Assembly (NCBI GenBank): GCA_947174665.1
Contig: CAMWJV010000012.1
Coordinates: 1-43,374, forward strand
Length of the DNA stretch: 43,374 nucleotides
Source: an uncultured Lachnospiraceae bacterium
GTDB lineage: Bacteria; Bacillota; Clostridia; Lachnospirales; Lachnospiraceae
Reading direction: 5' to 3'
The notes below the pieces were generated by a model that saw only the letters and a program-made list of their open reading frames with translations, did not search any database and had not been told where the DNA came from. Both the position numbers and the translations under genes were made by a program. This document shows positions 18,608-28,300 of the stretch, in pieces (position 1 is the stretch's first letter; each line of letters opens with the position of its first letter).

Positions 18608-18663
18608 GCCCTTCCTTTCCAACTAATAAAAGGGCAATCCTATCCCCTGCATAGAACGCCCTT
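18608..18663 (-). promoter_or_regulatory. glnA leader with two copies of AAGGGC competing for one GCCCTT
   Basis: On the minus strand AAGGGC (18658-18663), GCCCTT (18630-18635) and AAGGGC again (18608-18613) lie in order. Pairing of the first two makes a hairpin with an inner CTAT/ATAG stem and a following TTTATT run. Pairing of the last two hides the AAGGAAGG ribosome site. The arrangement resembles a two-state switch acting on termination or on translation start. Confidence 0.45.
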
Positions 18664-18675
18664 GTCCTGTCTTTT

Positions 18676-18704
18676 ATCATAACAATGCGCCACACTCTTG
18701 TCAA
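18676..18704 (-). promoter_or_regulatory. Strong sigma-A promoter of glnA
   Basis: TTGACA (18699-18704), a 17-bp spacer and TATGAT (18676-18681) on the minus strand. The -35 is perfect and the -10 has one mismatch. Transcription should begin near 18669, giving a leader of about 67 nt. Confidence 0.85.
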
Positions 18705-18784
18705 TGAGAAATCCTTAGCATAAACCCGGCTTCCCCCACATACTTATTATAAAGAAAAAAATACGACAACCAAGGGGAATATAA

Positions 18785-19261
18785 ATGAGTGCTAAAACCA
18801 AAATCGTTGTGCTTCACATGAAGGAACTGATTTATACCGCAATCTTTGCTGCTCTGGGTATCCTGTTCATAGTGCTGCTCATCATGATGTTTCTTCCCGA
18901 CAAGGAGAAAGACTCTGCCCCGGACAATTCTGCTCCGGAGGAAGAATCGGTTGCCACCAACTCCGACGCTCTCTACATACCCGGCGTCTACACCACCGAG
19001 CTGGTGCTGGGAAATCAATCCATCGACGTAGAGGTCATTGTAGACAGGAATTCCATCACCTCTATCCGTATGGTAAACCTGAATGACGCTATCACCACCA
19101 TGTATCCCCTGTTGGAGCCGACCTTCGAATCCATCTGCAGCCAGGTTTACGAACTGCAGACTCTGGAAGGTGTCACCTATTCCTCCGACAGCAAATATAC
19201 CTCTCTGGTCCTGCTGGAGTCTATACGAAACTCTCTGGATAAAGCATCGGTTGTCCGGTAA
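18785..19261 (+). CDS. Small membrane-anchored protein of unknown function
   Basis: The 158-aa product has one membrane segment (residues about 15-38), an acidic linker (DKEKDSAPDNSAPEEES), and an outside domain beginning YIPGVYTTELVLGNQSIDVEVIVD. That last part resembles the start of FMN-binding-domain proteins, in which a strand carries G-x-Y-T, but the covalent flavin-binding S/T-G-A-T motif is not seen. AAGGGGA precedes the ATG. It stands alone, divergent from glnA, and ends before a hairpin shared with the convergent XRE-VOC gene. The function is unknown. Confidence 0.75.
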   Translation: MSAKTKIVVLHMKELIYTAIFAALGILFIVLLIMMFLPDKEKDSAPDNSAPEEESVATNSDALYIPGVYTTELVLGNQSIDVEVIVDRNSITSIRMVNLNDAITTMYPLLEPTFESICSQVYELQTLEGVTYSSDSKYTSLVLLESIRNSLDKASVVR

Positions 19262-19300
19262 AAGTTAAATTTCACAGTGAACCTGCAATCAATCGGCGTT

Positions 19301-19346
19301 GAACAAAGGGCTGCGCACTCATTATCCGGTGCTGCAGCCCCTTGTT
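19301..19346. terminator. Hairpin between convergent genes, possible bidirectional terminator
   Basis: GAACAAAGGGCTGC (19301-19314) pairs with GCAGCCCCTTGTTC (19333-19346), with one mismatched or bulged position. No strong T-run follows on either strand, so termination would be weak or factor-assisted. Confidence 0.5.
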
Positions 19347-19381
19347 CTTCCATCTCGTCAATGTGGGAAAAATTTTAACAG

Positions 19382-19978
19382 TTAATCCTCCTCATACCCC
19401 CCGGTAATCTCACACACATTCTGATCCGGATCATAAATGTCAAAATGGTAATAACCCTCGTGGACTTTTTCAATCCCGGTCATCCTGCCTATGCCCAGAT
19501 CTCTCAGGCGCTGATATTCTCTCCTCAGATCCTCCACCCAGAAATTAAGCACAAATTTATGGTCGCCCTCCCCGTAGTGATGCCCGGGCAAATTGTTCTC
19601 GTTCATGATGGCCAGACATTTGTTGTCAAAAAAGAATTCCGCAAACTTATTACCACAGTTTCTGGTGGACACCGTCATGGCCAGAAGCTTCTCATAAAAT
19701 GCGATGGATGCCTCAAAGTCTCTGGCAATCAGATATATGCTGCCCAGATGCAGTTCCTGGGGACGAAGTTTTTTGACATCCGCCTCCTCCAGCAGAATAT
19801 GATCCGTCCCTACGGAAAATAATCTGCTCATCTGTATCACCTTGTCAATCTCCGGCTGTGACTGATCCATCTCCCACTTGGAGACAGACTGTCTGGACAC
19901 GGCAAGCATTTCGGCCAACTGCTCCTGCGTAAGTCCGTTGTCAATGCGCAACTGCTGAATTCTGTTCCCAATACTCAT
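19382..19978 (-). CDS. XRE-family regulator fused to a VOC (glyoxalase-like) domain
   Basis: The 198-aa protein has an XRE helix-turn-helix at residues about 1-70 (RIQQLRIDNGLTQEQLAEMLAVSRQSVSKWE) and a VOC/glyoxalase-bleomycin-resistance fold at about 78-198 (LGSIYLIARDFEASIAFYEKLL ... YYHFDIYDPDQNVCEI). The second part probably senses a small molecule or metal rather than acting as an enzyme, but its ligand is unknown. GAGGAGGAAG lies just before the ATG at 19978, so I reject the upstream start at 20041. It lies downstream of hslO. A second XRE-sensor fusion is found at 35522. Confidence 0.88.
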   Translation of the reverse strand: MSIGNRIQQLRIDNGLTQEQLAEMLAVSRQSVSKWEMDQSQPEIDKVIQMSRLFSVGTDHILLEEADVKKLRPQELHLGSIYLIARDFEASIAFYEKLLAMTVSTRNCGNKFAEFFFDNKCLAIMNENNLPGHHYGEGDHKFVLNFWVEDLRREYQRLRDLGIGRMTGIEKVHEGYYHFDIYDPDQNVCEITGGYEED

Positions 19979-20096
19979 AGTTCTTCCTCCTCGGTTAATA
20001 TCATCTCCATTGTAGCTGCCTGCGGGGAGAACTTCTACCAATTATTCTTGGAATTTTCGCAACCGGGAGTTGACTGCCTGCACAACAGCTCCCTTT

Positions 20097-20975
20097 TCAT
20101 TTACTTTTCCGGTACAGTTGCTTTAATTCGTCCACAGAAAATTTATAGTGAGTATTGCAGAAATGACAGTTGACTTCTATCTCCTGCCCCTCTTCTATCA
20201 TGTCTTTGATCTCCTGCTTACCCAAACTTATCAGTACTTTTTCTATTTTTTGTCTGTTACAGCTGCAGGAAAACAAAGTCTCCATGGTATCGCTCACTGC
20301 AGGCTGAAGGCCATCCAGCAGGATTTCCAGCATCTGTTCCGGCGTTCTGCCCTCATCCAGCATTGCCGTCACCGACTGTACCTGACTCAGGTTCTGCTCC
20401 AGCCTGCTGATAACATTCTCCTCTGCAAATGGCATAAGCTGAACGATGAAGCCTCCCGCCTGCCTTACGGTGTTGTCACGGTTCATCAGCACCCCAAGTC
20501 CGACAGAAGACGGTACCTGCTCGGAGGCCGCAAAATAATAGGTCAGATCTTCGGCAATCTCACCTGTCTGCAACAAGGTTTGCCCCACATAAGGCTCCTT
20601 TAAACCCATGTCCTTGATAACCCGCAGGCTGCCCTGCCCCACAGCCCCTGCCACATCCAGCTTGCCAAGGGCATTTGCCGGCAGAACCACATCGGCCACT
20701 TCCGGATAACCCTTGACATTGCCCTGAGAATCCGCCGTCACCGTCAGACCCTGCATTGGTCCGTCTCCCTTAATCTGCAGGGTAAGCAGATCTCTTTCCC
20801 CCTTCAGCATACTCCCCATCATGGCTCCGGCGCTCATCAGCCGGCCCAGAGCAGCTGTCACCACCGGACTCGTATTATGAATCCGCCTTGCCTGCTCCGT
20901 CATTTCTCTTGTGGTACATGCAAAAGCCCGTATCTGTGCATCCGCGGCCGTTGCCCGTACAATGTAATCTCCCAT
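20097..20975 (-). CDS. hslO: Redox-regulated chaperone Hsp33
   Basis: Hsp33 is a cytoplasmic holdase that becomes active when oxidants release zinc from its C-terminal cysteines. The 292-aa protein starts MGDYIVRATAADAQIRAFA and ends with the zinc pattern CSC ... CHFC (FSCSCNRQKIEKVL and VNCHFCNTHYKF). I chose the ATG at 20975, which has AAGAGGTG upstream; the frame is open 15 codons further, but that extension does not match the family. It lies between the methyltransferase and XRE-VOC genes on the same strand. Confidence 0.95.
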   Translation of the reverse strand: MGDYIVRATAADAQIRAFACTTREMTEQARRIHNTSPVVTAALGRLMSAGAMMGSMLKGERDLLTLQIKGDGPMQGLTVTADSQGNVKGYPEVADVVLPANALGKLDVAGAVGQGSLRVIKDMGLKEPYVGQTLLQTGEIAEDLTYYFAASEQVPSSVGLGVLMNRDNTVRQAGGFIVQLMPFAEENVISRLEQNLSQVQSVTAMLDEGRTPEQMLEILLDGLQPAVSDTMETLFSCSCNRQKIEKVLISLGKQEIKDMIEEGQEIEVNCHFCNTHYKFSVDELKQLYRKSK

Positions 20976-21060
20976 ATCCACACCTCTTACGCACTCAAAG
21001 CAAAGTGTTTGCGCACTCACTTACTCATATCGATCAATATCCGGGATTTCACCTTCCGGT

Positions 21061-21855
21061 TCATTCCCTGTTCTCCCGGCATGCTACCACCAGCACCCGC
21101 TGACTTTCCGGACCGGCCTCTTCACCGGTTTCATCATCTGTCATTTCCAAAATCTTCAGTCCCGCCTGCCGAACCAGCCTGCTTATCTGTTCAGGTGTGT
21201 ACCCCCGCTGCAGATGGGTCTCCGTAAACCGCCGGAACCTGTCATCCTCCTCCCGGACAAACACAGTCAGGTCATACTCGTTGATCTCCTCCTCCGGGTC
21301 GTAATAATTTTCCCAGATAAAACTGCAGTCTTCCCTGTTTTCTGCGATGGTAGTTTCTCCGATGACTTCACGGTACTTATAATCCGTGTTGAAATCAAAT
21401 ACAAAGATTCCTCCGGGGAAAAGATAATTATTCACCAGGGAAAACACAGTCAGCAGCTCTTCCTCCTCCAGAATATAGTTCAAAGAATCGCAGACACTGA
21501 ACACAGTTCCCACTGTACTGTACAGGTCCAGTTCCCTCATGTCCTGCATCAGGTAGAGAATTTCGGAACCGGTCTTCTCTTTCTTCTCCATGGCAATATT
21601 CAGCATAGCCTCCGATGTATCCACCCCGATCACATCATATCCTTTTTGATACATCAGCTCTGTCAGCGTACCCGTGCCGCAGCCCAGGTCCACCACAAGG
21701 TTCCGCTCGGAGTCCAGAATATCCTCCGCATCCCGCTCCGGCCTGGATACACCATATTTTCTGATAAGGCCATCCAGACGTTCCCCCCAGAGTTCATAGG
21801 GTGTATTGTCCATGAACGTATCATACACCGCCGCAAAATCCTGATACATCCCCAT
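21061..21855 (-). CDS. Class I SAM-dependent methyltransferase
   Basis: The 264-aa protein has the Rossmann-type motif I at about residue 51 (NLVVDLGCGTGTLTELM), an acidic residue at the end of the next strand (VIGVDTSEAML), and a later motif (SVCDSLNYILEEEEL). This is a standard class I methyltransferase. The opening MGMYQDFAAVYDTFMDNTPYE is common in unassigned Bacillota members. GGAGGGG is 9 nt before the ATG at 21855. It follows the DUF368 gene by 41 nt. The methyl acceptor is unknown. Confidence 0.88.
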   Translation of the reverse strand: MGMYQDFAAVYDTFMDNTPYELWGERLDGLIRKYGVSRPERDAEDILDSERNLVVDLGCGTGTLTELMYQKGYDVIGVDTSEAMLNIAMEKKEKTGSEILYLMQDMRELDLYSTVGTVFSVCDSLNYILEEEELLTVFSLVNNYLFPGGIFVFDFNTDYKYREVIGETTIAENREDCSFIWENYYDPEEEINEYDLTVFVREEDDRFRRFTETHLQRGYTPEQISRLVRQAGLKILEMTDDETGEEAGPESQRVLVVACRENRE

Positions 21856-21896
21856 CTGCTGTCCCCTCCCTGTCCTGGTACAGACATCTTTTCAAC

Positions 21897-22748
21897 CTAG
21901 TCGCCAAGCTTCAGCGCCACAAAAAAGCCTGCCGCCAGCGCGATTACACCGGTTCCCCCGCTTAAAACAGTTATCTGTGAGAATTTCTCCATGTTCATCA
22001 GTAAAATAGCCACAGGGGAGGCCACAATCAACCCGATAATTGCCCAGTAGGCATACAGCGGAAATTTTTCAAAGACAATCTCAACCAGCTTGGCAATTCC
22101 GAAAATTCCCGCGACCACACCGATGCCAAAGGGAATCAGTACGCCGCAGCCAGCCAGAATTCCATTGATATCCAAATGCACAAGAGCCTTTACAAAATCC
22201 GTTATGGTGACAAGTATCGGTTCATAGAAGCCCATCAGCATCAGCACCATGGAACCGCTGACTCCGGGAATCACCATAGTGGCAGATGTGATCACTCCCA
22301 CCACAAAAAGAATCAGCACATTTGTAACGCTGAAGGAAAGATTCACTGCCGCACCTTCTGTCTCTCCCATGGCGGCCAGCCCTGCCACCAGCGCAAAAAA
22401 GACGAGGGCGGCTATGATATGTCCGATTTTAACACTCTTTCCCTTCACATTTTTCCAGATAGCCGGAAGACCTCCCAGGATCAGACCTACAAAGAGCAGG
22501 TTGGTCTGAATGGGAATCCTCTCGAACAATTCCTTCAGGGCAAATGAACTTCCCACAATAGCGATCAGCATGCCCACTGCTATCGGGAAAAGAAACTTTA
22601 CGCTTTTCTTAAACTCGCTGAACAGATGAGTAATGCAGTGAATCAGCTTGTCATAAATTCCCATGGACACCATCATTGTACCGCCGCTGACCCCGGGAAC
22701 AATATTCGCGATTCCGATTACAATACCCTTTAAAATACTCTTGATCAT
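21897..22748 (-). CDS. popT: DUF368 family membrane protein (PopT-type undecaprenyl-phosphate translocase)
   Basis: The 283-aa protein has about eight membrane helices and the DUF368 signature twice: GIANIVPGVSGGTMMVSMG near the start and SATMVIPGVSGSMVLMLMG in the second half. Members of this family were shown to return undecaprenyl phosphate, the lipid carrier for wall and surface polymers, to the inner side of the membrane. AGGAG is 8 nt before the ATG. The gene follows hisC by 66 nt, in an AT-rich gap that has a possible TATAAT. The symbol is transferred from the family; the reaction has not been tested for this subtype. Confidence 0.85.
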   Translation of the reverse strand: MIKSILKGIVIGIANIVPGVSGGTMMVSMGIYDKLIHCITHLFSEFKKSVKFLFPIAVGMLIAIVGSSFALKELFERIPIQTNLLFVGLILGGLPAIWKNVKGKSVKIGHIIAALVFFALVAGLAAMGETEGAAVNLSFSVTNVLILFVVGVITSATMVIPGVSGSMVLMLMGFYEPILVTITDFVKALVHLDINGILAGCGVLIPFGIGVVAGIFGIAKLVEIVFEKFPLYAYWAIIGLIVASPVAILLMNMEKFSQITVLSGGTGVIALAAGFFVALKLGD

Positions 22749-22814
22749 TGAAATTTCTCCTGTTTTTTCAACTTTATATTATTTTCTAATTATAACCAAA
22801 CTACCCGCTTCCCG

Positions 22815-23888
22815 CTACTGATCCTTCGCCGCACAATTCACATAATCCCGCAAAAATGCCAGCAGCCTATCCATCTGTTCATCAGTGCCCACCGTAATCC
22901 GAAGGTATTCCGAAATACGGGGCTTATCCCAGTGTCTCACATAAATATCCGCATCCCGCAGCGCCTGAAAAATCTGCTTTGCGGGAATAGATTTGTGAGA
23001 AGCAAAAATAAAATTCGCTTTGGATTCCGGGAATGTGAATCCAAGTTCCTTCAGTTCCTCCTTCACCCGTTCTCTGGTGGCGATAATCTTTGCCGTGGTT
23101 TCCTTAAAATATGCCTGGTCTCTCACTGCTTCCACCCCCAGTACCTGGGCAGGCCGATTCAGGGTGTAGGAATTAAAGGAAAACTTTACATCATTCAAAT
23201 AACCGATGAGCTTCTCGCTGCCGATACAAAAACCGATCCGCAGCCCTGCCAGAGCACGGGATTTGGAAAAGGTCTGCACTACCAGCAGATTGTCGTACTT
23301 CTCCAGCAGCGGCAGCGCGCTGACTCCGCCAAAATCAACATAGGCCTCATCCACAATGACAACCACATCTCTGTTTGCCGCCACAATCTCCTCCACCGTC
23401 TTCAGGTCTTCCGGCACACCGGTAGGAGCATTGGGATTCGGAAAAATCACACCGCCGTTGGGCTGTTTATAATCCTCCGGACAAATATGCCAGTTATTGT
23501 CCAACGGGCAGGTTTTATAAGGAATCCTGTACAGATCCGCCCAGACATCATAAAAGGAATAAGTCACATCCGGAAACAGAATAGGCCTGCTGCTGTTAAA
23601 AAACGTCAGAAATGCCATAGACAGTACATCATCCGACCCAACCCCCACAAACACCTGTCCGGGACTTACATGATAATACGCCGCAAGCGCCTCCACCAGG
23701 GGCGTCGCATCAAGGTCAGGGTAGAGCCGCAGCGCATCACAGTCCATCCCGGCTGCCAGCCTGGCTACTCCCGGGGCCGGAGGATAAGGACACTCATTCG
23801 TATTCAGTTTGATCATATTGTGCTTATCCGGCTGTTCCCCCGCCACATAAGGCACCACTTTCCTCACATTGTCTTCCCATTTCATCAT
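22815..23888 (-). CDS. hisC: Histidinol-phosphate aminotransferase
   Basis: This PLP enzyme converts imidazole-acetol phosphate to histidinol phosphate in histidine synthesis. The 357-aa protein has the fold I pattern: KLNTNECPYPPAP at the start, FPNPNAPTG at about 149, VDEAYVDF at about 179, and the cofactor lysine K209 in TFSKSRALAGLRIGF. It begins only 3 nt after the glycosyltransferase stop, with an overlapping GGAG site. No other his genes are in the window. A related aromatic aminotransferase is possible but less likely. Confidence 0.9.
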   Translation of the reverse strand: MMKWEDNVRKVVPYVAGEQPDKHNMIKLNTNECPYPPAPGVARLAAGMDCDALRLYPDLDATPLVEALAAYYHVSPGQVFVGVGSDDVLSMAFLTFFNSSRPILFPDVTYSFYDVWADLYRIPYKTCPLDNNWHICPEDYKQPNGGVIFPNPNAPTGVPEDLKTVEEIVAANRDVVVIVDEAYVDFGGVSALPLLEKYDNLLVVQTFSKSRALAGLRIGFCIGSEKLIGYLNDVKFSFNSYTLNRPAQVLGVEAVRDQAYFKETTAKIIATRERVKEELKELGFTFPESKANFIFASHKSIPAKQIFQALRDADIYVRHWDKPRISEYLRITVGTDEQMDRLLAFLRDYVNCAAKDQ

Positions 23889-23891
23889 TTA

Positions 23892-24914
23892 TCATTCTCC
23901 TCCGGCTGTCCGCCGCTTCAGTTCTTCTTTGTACACTTTTACCTGCTCAGGACACCCAAGCTTCTCATAGCATCGGATCAGGCCGTTTAATCCCTCACTG
24001 CCGCAGGCCCGAATGCTCAGTATAGGCTGCGTCTCATACACGGCATTATAATACCAGACCGCCGCCTCCTCATAGTCTTCCGCATCCTCATAAAAATGAC
24101 CCATCTCACAGCAGATTTCCGAATTTGCCTCTTCGGCAATTACTTTTGAGGTGTACTTAAAAAATCTCACCGTATCCCCTGCCAGCCTGGCCGCATGGGC
24201 AACAATGCAGCATGCCTCCGCAATCTCCTCGCCGTCTCTGTTTCCATCCGCCGCAGATGCCGCAAAAAAGTCAGCCGCACGGTCAAAATCTTCCTTTTTC
24301 CCTGCCAGCAAAAGTTCCCTAGCGTACATGGTGTGGAGACGCTTCGGAAGCCGATACCCCTCCGCACAGTGGCGATGGAAATTTTCCAGGTCTCTTCCGG
24401 AGTGACTGTTCTCCGGCATGTGCTGAATGACAATGTCACTGTCATAGACCGTGGGCATCAACCGTATTGTCTCATGTATGGGTGCCTCCCACACAAACTC
24501 CCGCAGCCTCTTAAACAGCTTCGGACGGTACTCCTCATCAAAATTATACACTGTGTTAAATTGCAGTTGATTTCCATATTTCATCTGCACAATTTCAATT
24601 TCCGGAAGCAGCGTCTCCTTCAGCTGCCGGAACCGGCATCGATTCTCCTCGTCCAGCACCTCATCCGCATCCGCGGAATATATGTATTCCTTCGTTGCCC
24701 TGGAAAAAGCATAATTTCTTGCGGCGCTGAAATCATTTATCCACTCAAAATCATAGACCTGTTCTGTGTACTCGGCGGCAATGCTCTTTGTTCCGTCATC
24801 AGAACCCGTATCCACAATGATGATCTCATCCACCAGGTCCGCCACGCTGTCCAGGCATCTCCTCAGTATCTTTTCTTCATTTTTTACAATCATACACAGG
24901 GAAATCGTAATCAT
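23892..24914 (-). CDS. Family 2 glycosyltransferase with C-terminal TPR-like helices
   Basis: The 340-aa protein starts with a GT2 domain (ISLCMIVKNEEKILRRCLDSV ... EIIIVDTGSDDGT), and ADADEVLDEE near residue 82 provides the acidic metal site. Residues after about 190 are helical with TPR character. This type (SunS/TPR class) transfers sugars to peptides, proteins or surface polymers. It starts 14 nt after the Tad prepilin peptidase gene with GAGGTGG upstream, so it may be part of the same transcript; glycosylation of pilus proteins is possible but not shown. Confidence 0.88.
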   Translation of the reverse strand: MITISLCMIVKNEEKILRRCLDSVADLVDEIIIVDTGSDDGTKSIAAEYTEQVYDFEWINDFSAARNYAFSRATKEYIYSADADEVLDEENRCRFRQLKETLLPEIEIVQMKYGNQLQFNTVYNFDEEYRPKLFKRLREFVWEAPIHETIRLMPTVYDSDIVIQHMPENSHSGRDLENFHRHCAEGYRLPKRLHTMYARELLLAGKKEDFDRAADFFAASAADGNRDGEEIAEACCIVAHAARLAGDTVRFFKYTSKVIAEEANSEICCEMGHFYEDAEDYEEAAVWYYNAVYETQPILSIRACGSEGLNGLIRCYEKLGCPEQVKVYKEELKRRTAGGE

Positions 24915-24928
24915 GCCGCCACCTCGCT

Positions 24929-25375
24929 CTAAACAGTTACACTATACCAAAGCAGCGCCCAGAAAGCAAGGGTTATATACGGCAGAAACGGCACAGGCTG
25001 CCGTAAAATTCCCCCCTTGCCAATGTTATGGCGCAGTGCCTGTACAAATGCAAGTAAAATAAATGAGAGCAGCATGTGGAGAAGATATCCCGTCAGAGAC
25101 AGTCCGGCTGCTGTCTCTGCCACAGCACAGACACTGAATGCATAGCAATCCGCCCGCCCGTACATTTTCGTAAATAATACCAGCTGCAGCAGAATAAAAA
25201 AACCAAGTTCCAGAAGAATTCCTGCGTCAAGCCTGTCCCTATCCCTCAGTAAGAGCACTCCTGCTGCCGTACCTGCTGCCCACCAGGTGACATTGTACAC
25301 TTCCCGGCTCCTGCAGTCCGTAATACAGGCAAACAACAGGCACACAGCAATGATGCTCCAAAACAGCCAGATCAT
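24929..25375 (-). CDS. A24-family prepilin peptidase (TadV/CpaA type)
   Basis: This inner-membrane aspartic protease cleaves the leader of Flp pilin and pseudopilins. The 148-aa protein has about five membrane segments. The two catalytic aspartates are recognisable in ACITDCRSREVYN (about residue 20) and in MYGRADCYAF (about residue 75), the latter a variant of the usual GxGD. Its start overlaps the stop of the 1455-aa secreted protein as ATGA, so the two are coupled. It is the only peptidase of this kind in the window and the natural partner of the pilins encoded upstream. Confidence 0.88.
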   Translation of the reverse strand: MIWLFWSIIAVCLLFACITDCRSREVYNVTWWAAGTAAGVLLLRDRDRLDAGILLELGFFILLQLVLFTKMYGRADCYAFSVCAVAETAAGLSLTGYLLHMLLSFILLAFVQALRHNIGKGGILRQPVPFLPYITLAFWALLWYSVTV

Positions 25376-28300
25376 CTCAGGCGGGTACGGAATTCACTTA
25401 AAATATCTCCGCCCTCCGATGTAATATAAAGTACCGGATTGCTCTCCAGACTTTTTTCTCCTCTGAACACCCGTACCTTCAGAGTATATTCCCTGTCCGT
25501 GGATATGTACAGCGGCACCATAAACTGCACAGCAGACTCCTGTCTGTACAACTGTTCATCGCTGTAATCAAACACCACTTTTTTCAGTCTTTCGTCTGCC
25601 TCTGCAAACTCCGGCGGAAATTCCACTTCCACTCTGTCCGCATATCCGTATGTGTTAATATAAAGTATACCGCTCTCTCCGCCTTTGAACACGGGATCAT
25701 GGGGTGCCAGAATTCTCTCAATTTTTGTTTCCACTGCAAACTCCGTGACAAGCCTGGATATTTCCGTCACATTTCCCACATTGTCTGCGGCATAAGCCAG
25801 CACCGCAAATTCTCCCGTAAACAATGGCTCTTTATCTGTAATTTCCAGCTCTATAACATTCCCCTCCGAATAATACGTTTTCATGTTGCGGTTGTCCAGA
25901 TTCGTCACCTTCAGATAAAACTCCGCCACTCCGGACAGATCGTCGCTCACTGTAAGATACAGCCGTATGACCTCTTCCTGCCTGTCAATCAGCTGCCCCT
26001 CCGAAAGAACTTCCAGCCCGCTGATAACAGGTCCTTCCCCGTCCCCCAGCAGGACAATTCCGTTGCCGACATCCGATGATGGGTCTGAATAATATGTTTT
26101 CTGCACACCCTTTTCCATAAATACACCTCCGGCTCTCGGAATTATCTCCAGGCTCTGCCCGTGAGCTTCCATGCCCAGCGTGAACATCTGCTCCACATCC
26201 AGGCTCCTTCCTTCGTCAGCATATCTTGCCACAGAATAGGGATAGCGTATCAGAGGCGGCGCTCCCTTTGTGGAACATATGAGTTCTTCCTGTTTTTCTC
26301 CTGCCGACATATAGATAATGTTCTGTCCGTACAAGGGTGACTCAAAAATGCTGTATGCCAGCCGATTGTCTTTCGTCACCGGACCATCCATATACGAACC
26401 ATGCTCCAGAAGGAACGGAGTCACTCCATCGCACCTCACATAATAAGTTTTTTCTTCTGTTGCGTACACATTTTCCCCTTCCCTGATCTGCAGCTGCCTT
26501 GTGGTAATATTCCAGGGTACACTTTCGGCCTCGACCGGCACATGAACGGTTTCGCTGATATTACCTGCGGCATCCACTGCTGCCAGATGCAGATACTGCA
26601 TCCCCTCTGCCAGATTAACCTCCACATTTTCCTCAGCAGTATAGATTCCGGATTTATCCGCCGCAGAGTTTTTCTTACCATCAATCAGATAGTAATAACC
26701 CACCACACCGGAAACTAAAGTATTTTTTGTAATGTTGGATGTGCATAACGGCGATGTTTCTCCCTTCAGGCATGCCTCCGCCTTATGATAATAAGTCGTG
26801 CCATTATCCACCGGCTTTTCCCAGAAAACTGATACCGCCTCGTTTCCCATCGGCAGCATCTCCACTGAAGCCACGGAAACAGCACAGGGAGCCTCCAAAT
26901 CTGTCGCCATCACATCTTCCAGTTCCAATTCCTCCCGGAACCCCAACTGCACAGCGTCCAGGCTCGCACATCCGTCACCCTTCCTGTTCCCGGGAATCAG
27001 TGTGTATTCCAGCACAACATCGGGATTTACATAGCTGCTTCCTCCGTATGCAGGCAGCACAGACTCTATTTGTCCTTCTGCGTATCCGCACTTTAGTTCT
27101 CTGCCGTCATACCGGTACAGTACGTCCTGCACTCCGATATTCATCCAACAGCTATTCTCTTTCGCAGAAACTGACCTGGCCGCCTCTATATATACCCCTT
27201 TCACATCCTCTTTCACTTCAAATGCAAAGGTGCCCTGCATATTATACATTGACTCAGTGCCATGAAATATGCCGGCCGGATACTCGCATTCTGCACGAAG
27301 CCTGGTTTCTATGGTTCCTGAAAACTGTTTTTGGGAGATAATGCATGTGTATACAGGTCTTTTCGCCTGACAGGAGCCCTCTTTGTACCAGACATCCGTA
27401 GTTACGGAAACCGTATGATTCAGGCGCTCAGGCAGAACCGTCTCACTTGTGATCCGCCCATCCTCATGAATATAATAAACAGTAATTCTTGTCAAAGTAC
27501 TGTCTGCCCCCGGCCCTCGTACATCACACAGGGTATTTATACTTGTGTCCGAAAAGGTAAGGGTGCCTGCATAAGGAGTTTCCAGATAGATACTTTCATT
27601 CCCCACCTTCAGGCTTATAAACGGCTGGTCTGTGTTGGAATGTGCATAAGCTCTGGCGCTCAAACCTGAAATGGTTGTACTCTCCGCGTACACACCGCTG
27701 TACTCTGTGTTACATGTATTGTAAAAATCGAGCCCTGCTCTTATTGTACCACTGATTTCTCTGTAACAGACGGGGGTATGGACATGGAGAATATAATTTC
27801 CCGCAGCACCACCCTGAAAGCCTCCTCCTCCCCCTGCCATACCATCCTCGCCTGCGTATCCCGCCTCTGTCAGAAATGCGGAGCTTCCACCGGCACCACC
27901 TTCGCCGCTCTCTATAGCTCCGCCTCCGCCTCCTGCCACTGCAATGATCCCTTTTTTGTCAGAGGAAACCACCGTACAGCCGCCACCGCCGCCATATACA
28001 CTGCCTTTTCCTCCTCCGTTATATCCATCGCTGCCTCCCACCTCAAAGGTCAGTACCTCGTCCTTCTCCAGCCATATTCTGATTTCCGCACTGCCGCCCT
28101 TGCCGCCCTCATAGTTTTTGTAACTGCCCCCCTGGGCACCGGACAGATTTATAGTGTAGATTCCTGTATCAGGCACTGTATAGCTTTCTGCTTTACCTGT
28201 CTTTTTCAACCCGATGTGTATGTCCGTTTCATTGCAGATGTCATCGGCTGCGCTGATTTTCGCCCATTCCTTTCCATCGACACTCTGATACAGCAGATAG

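Noticed and set aside
27800..28140. Low-complexity G/C repeats suggesting a DNA-level repeat element
   Set aside because: They encode the glycine-rich protein domain and have no regular period in the DNA.
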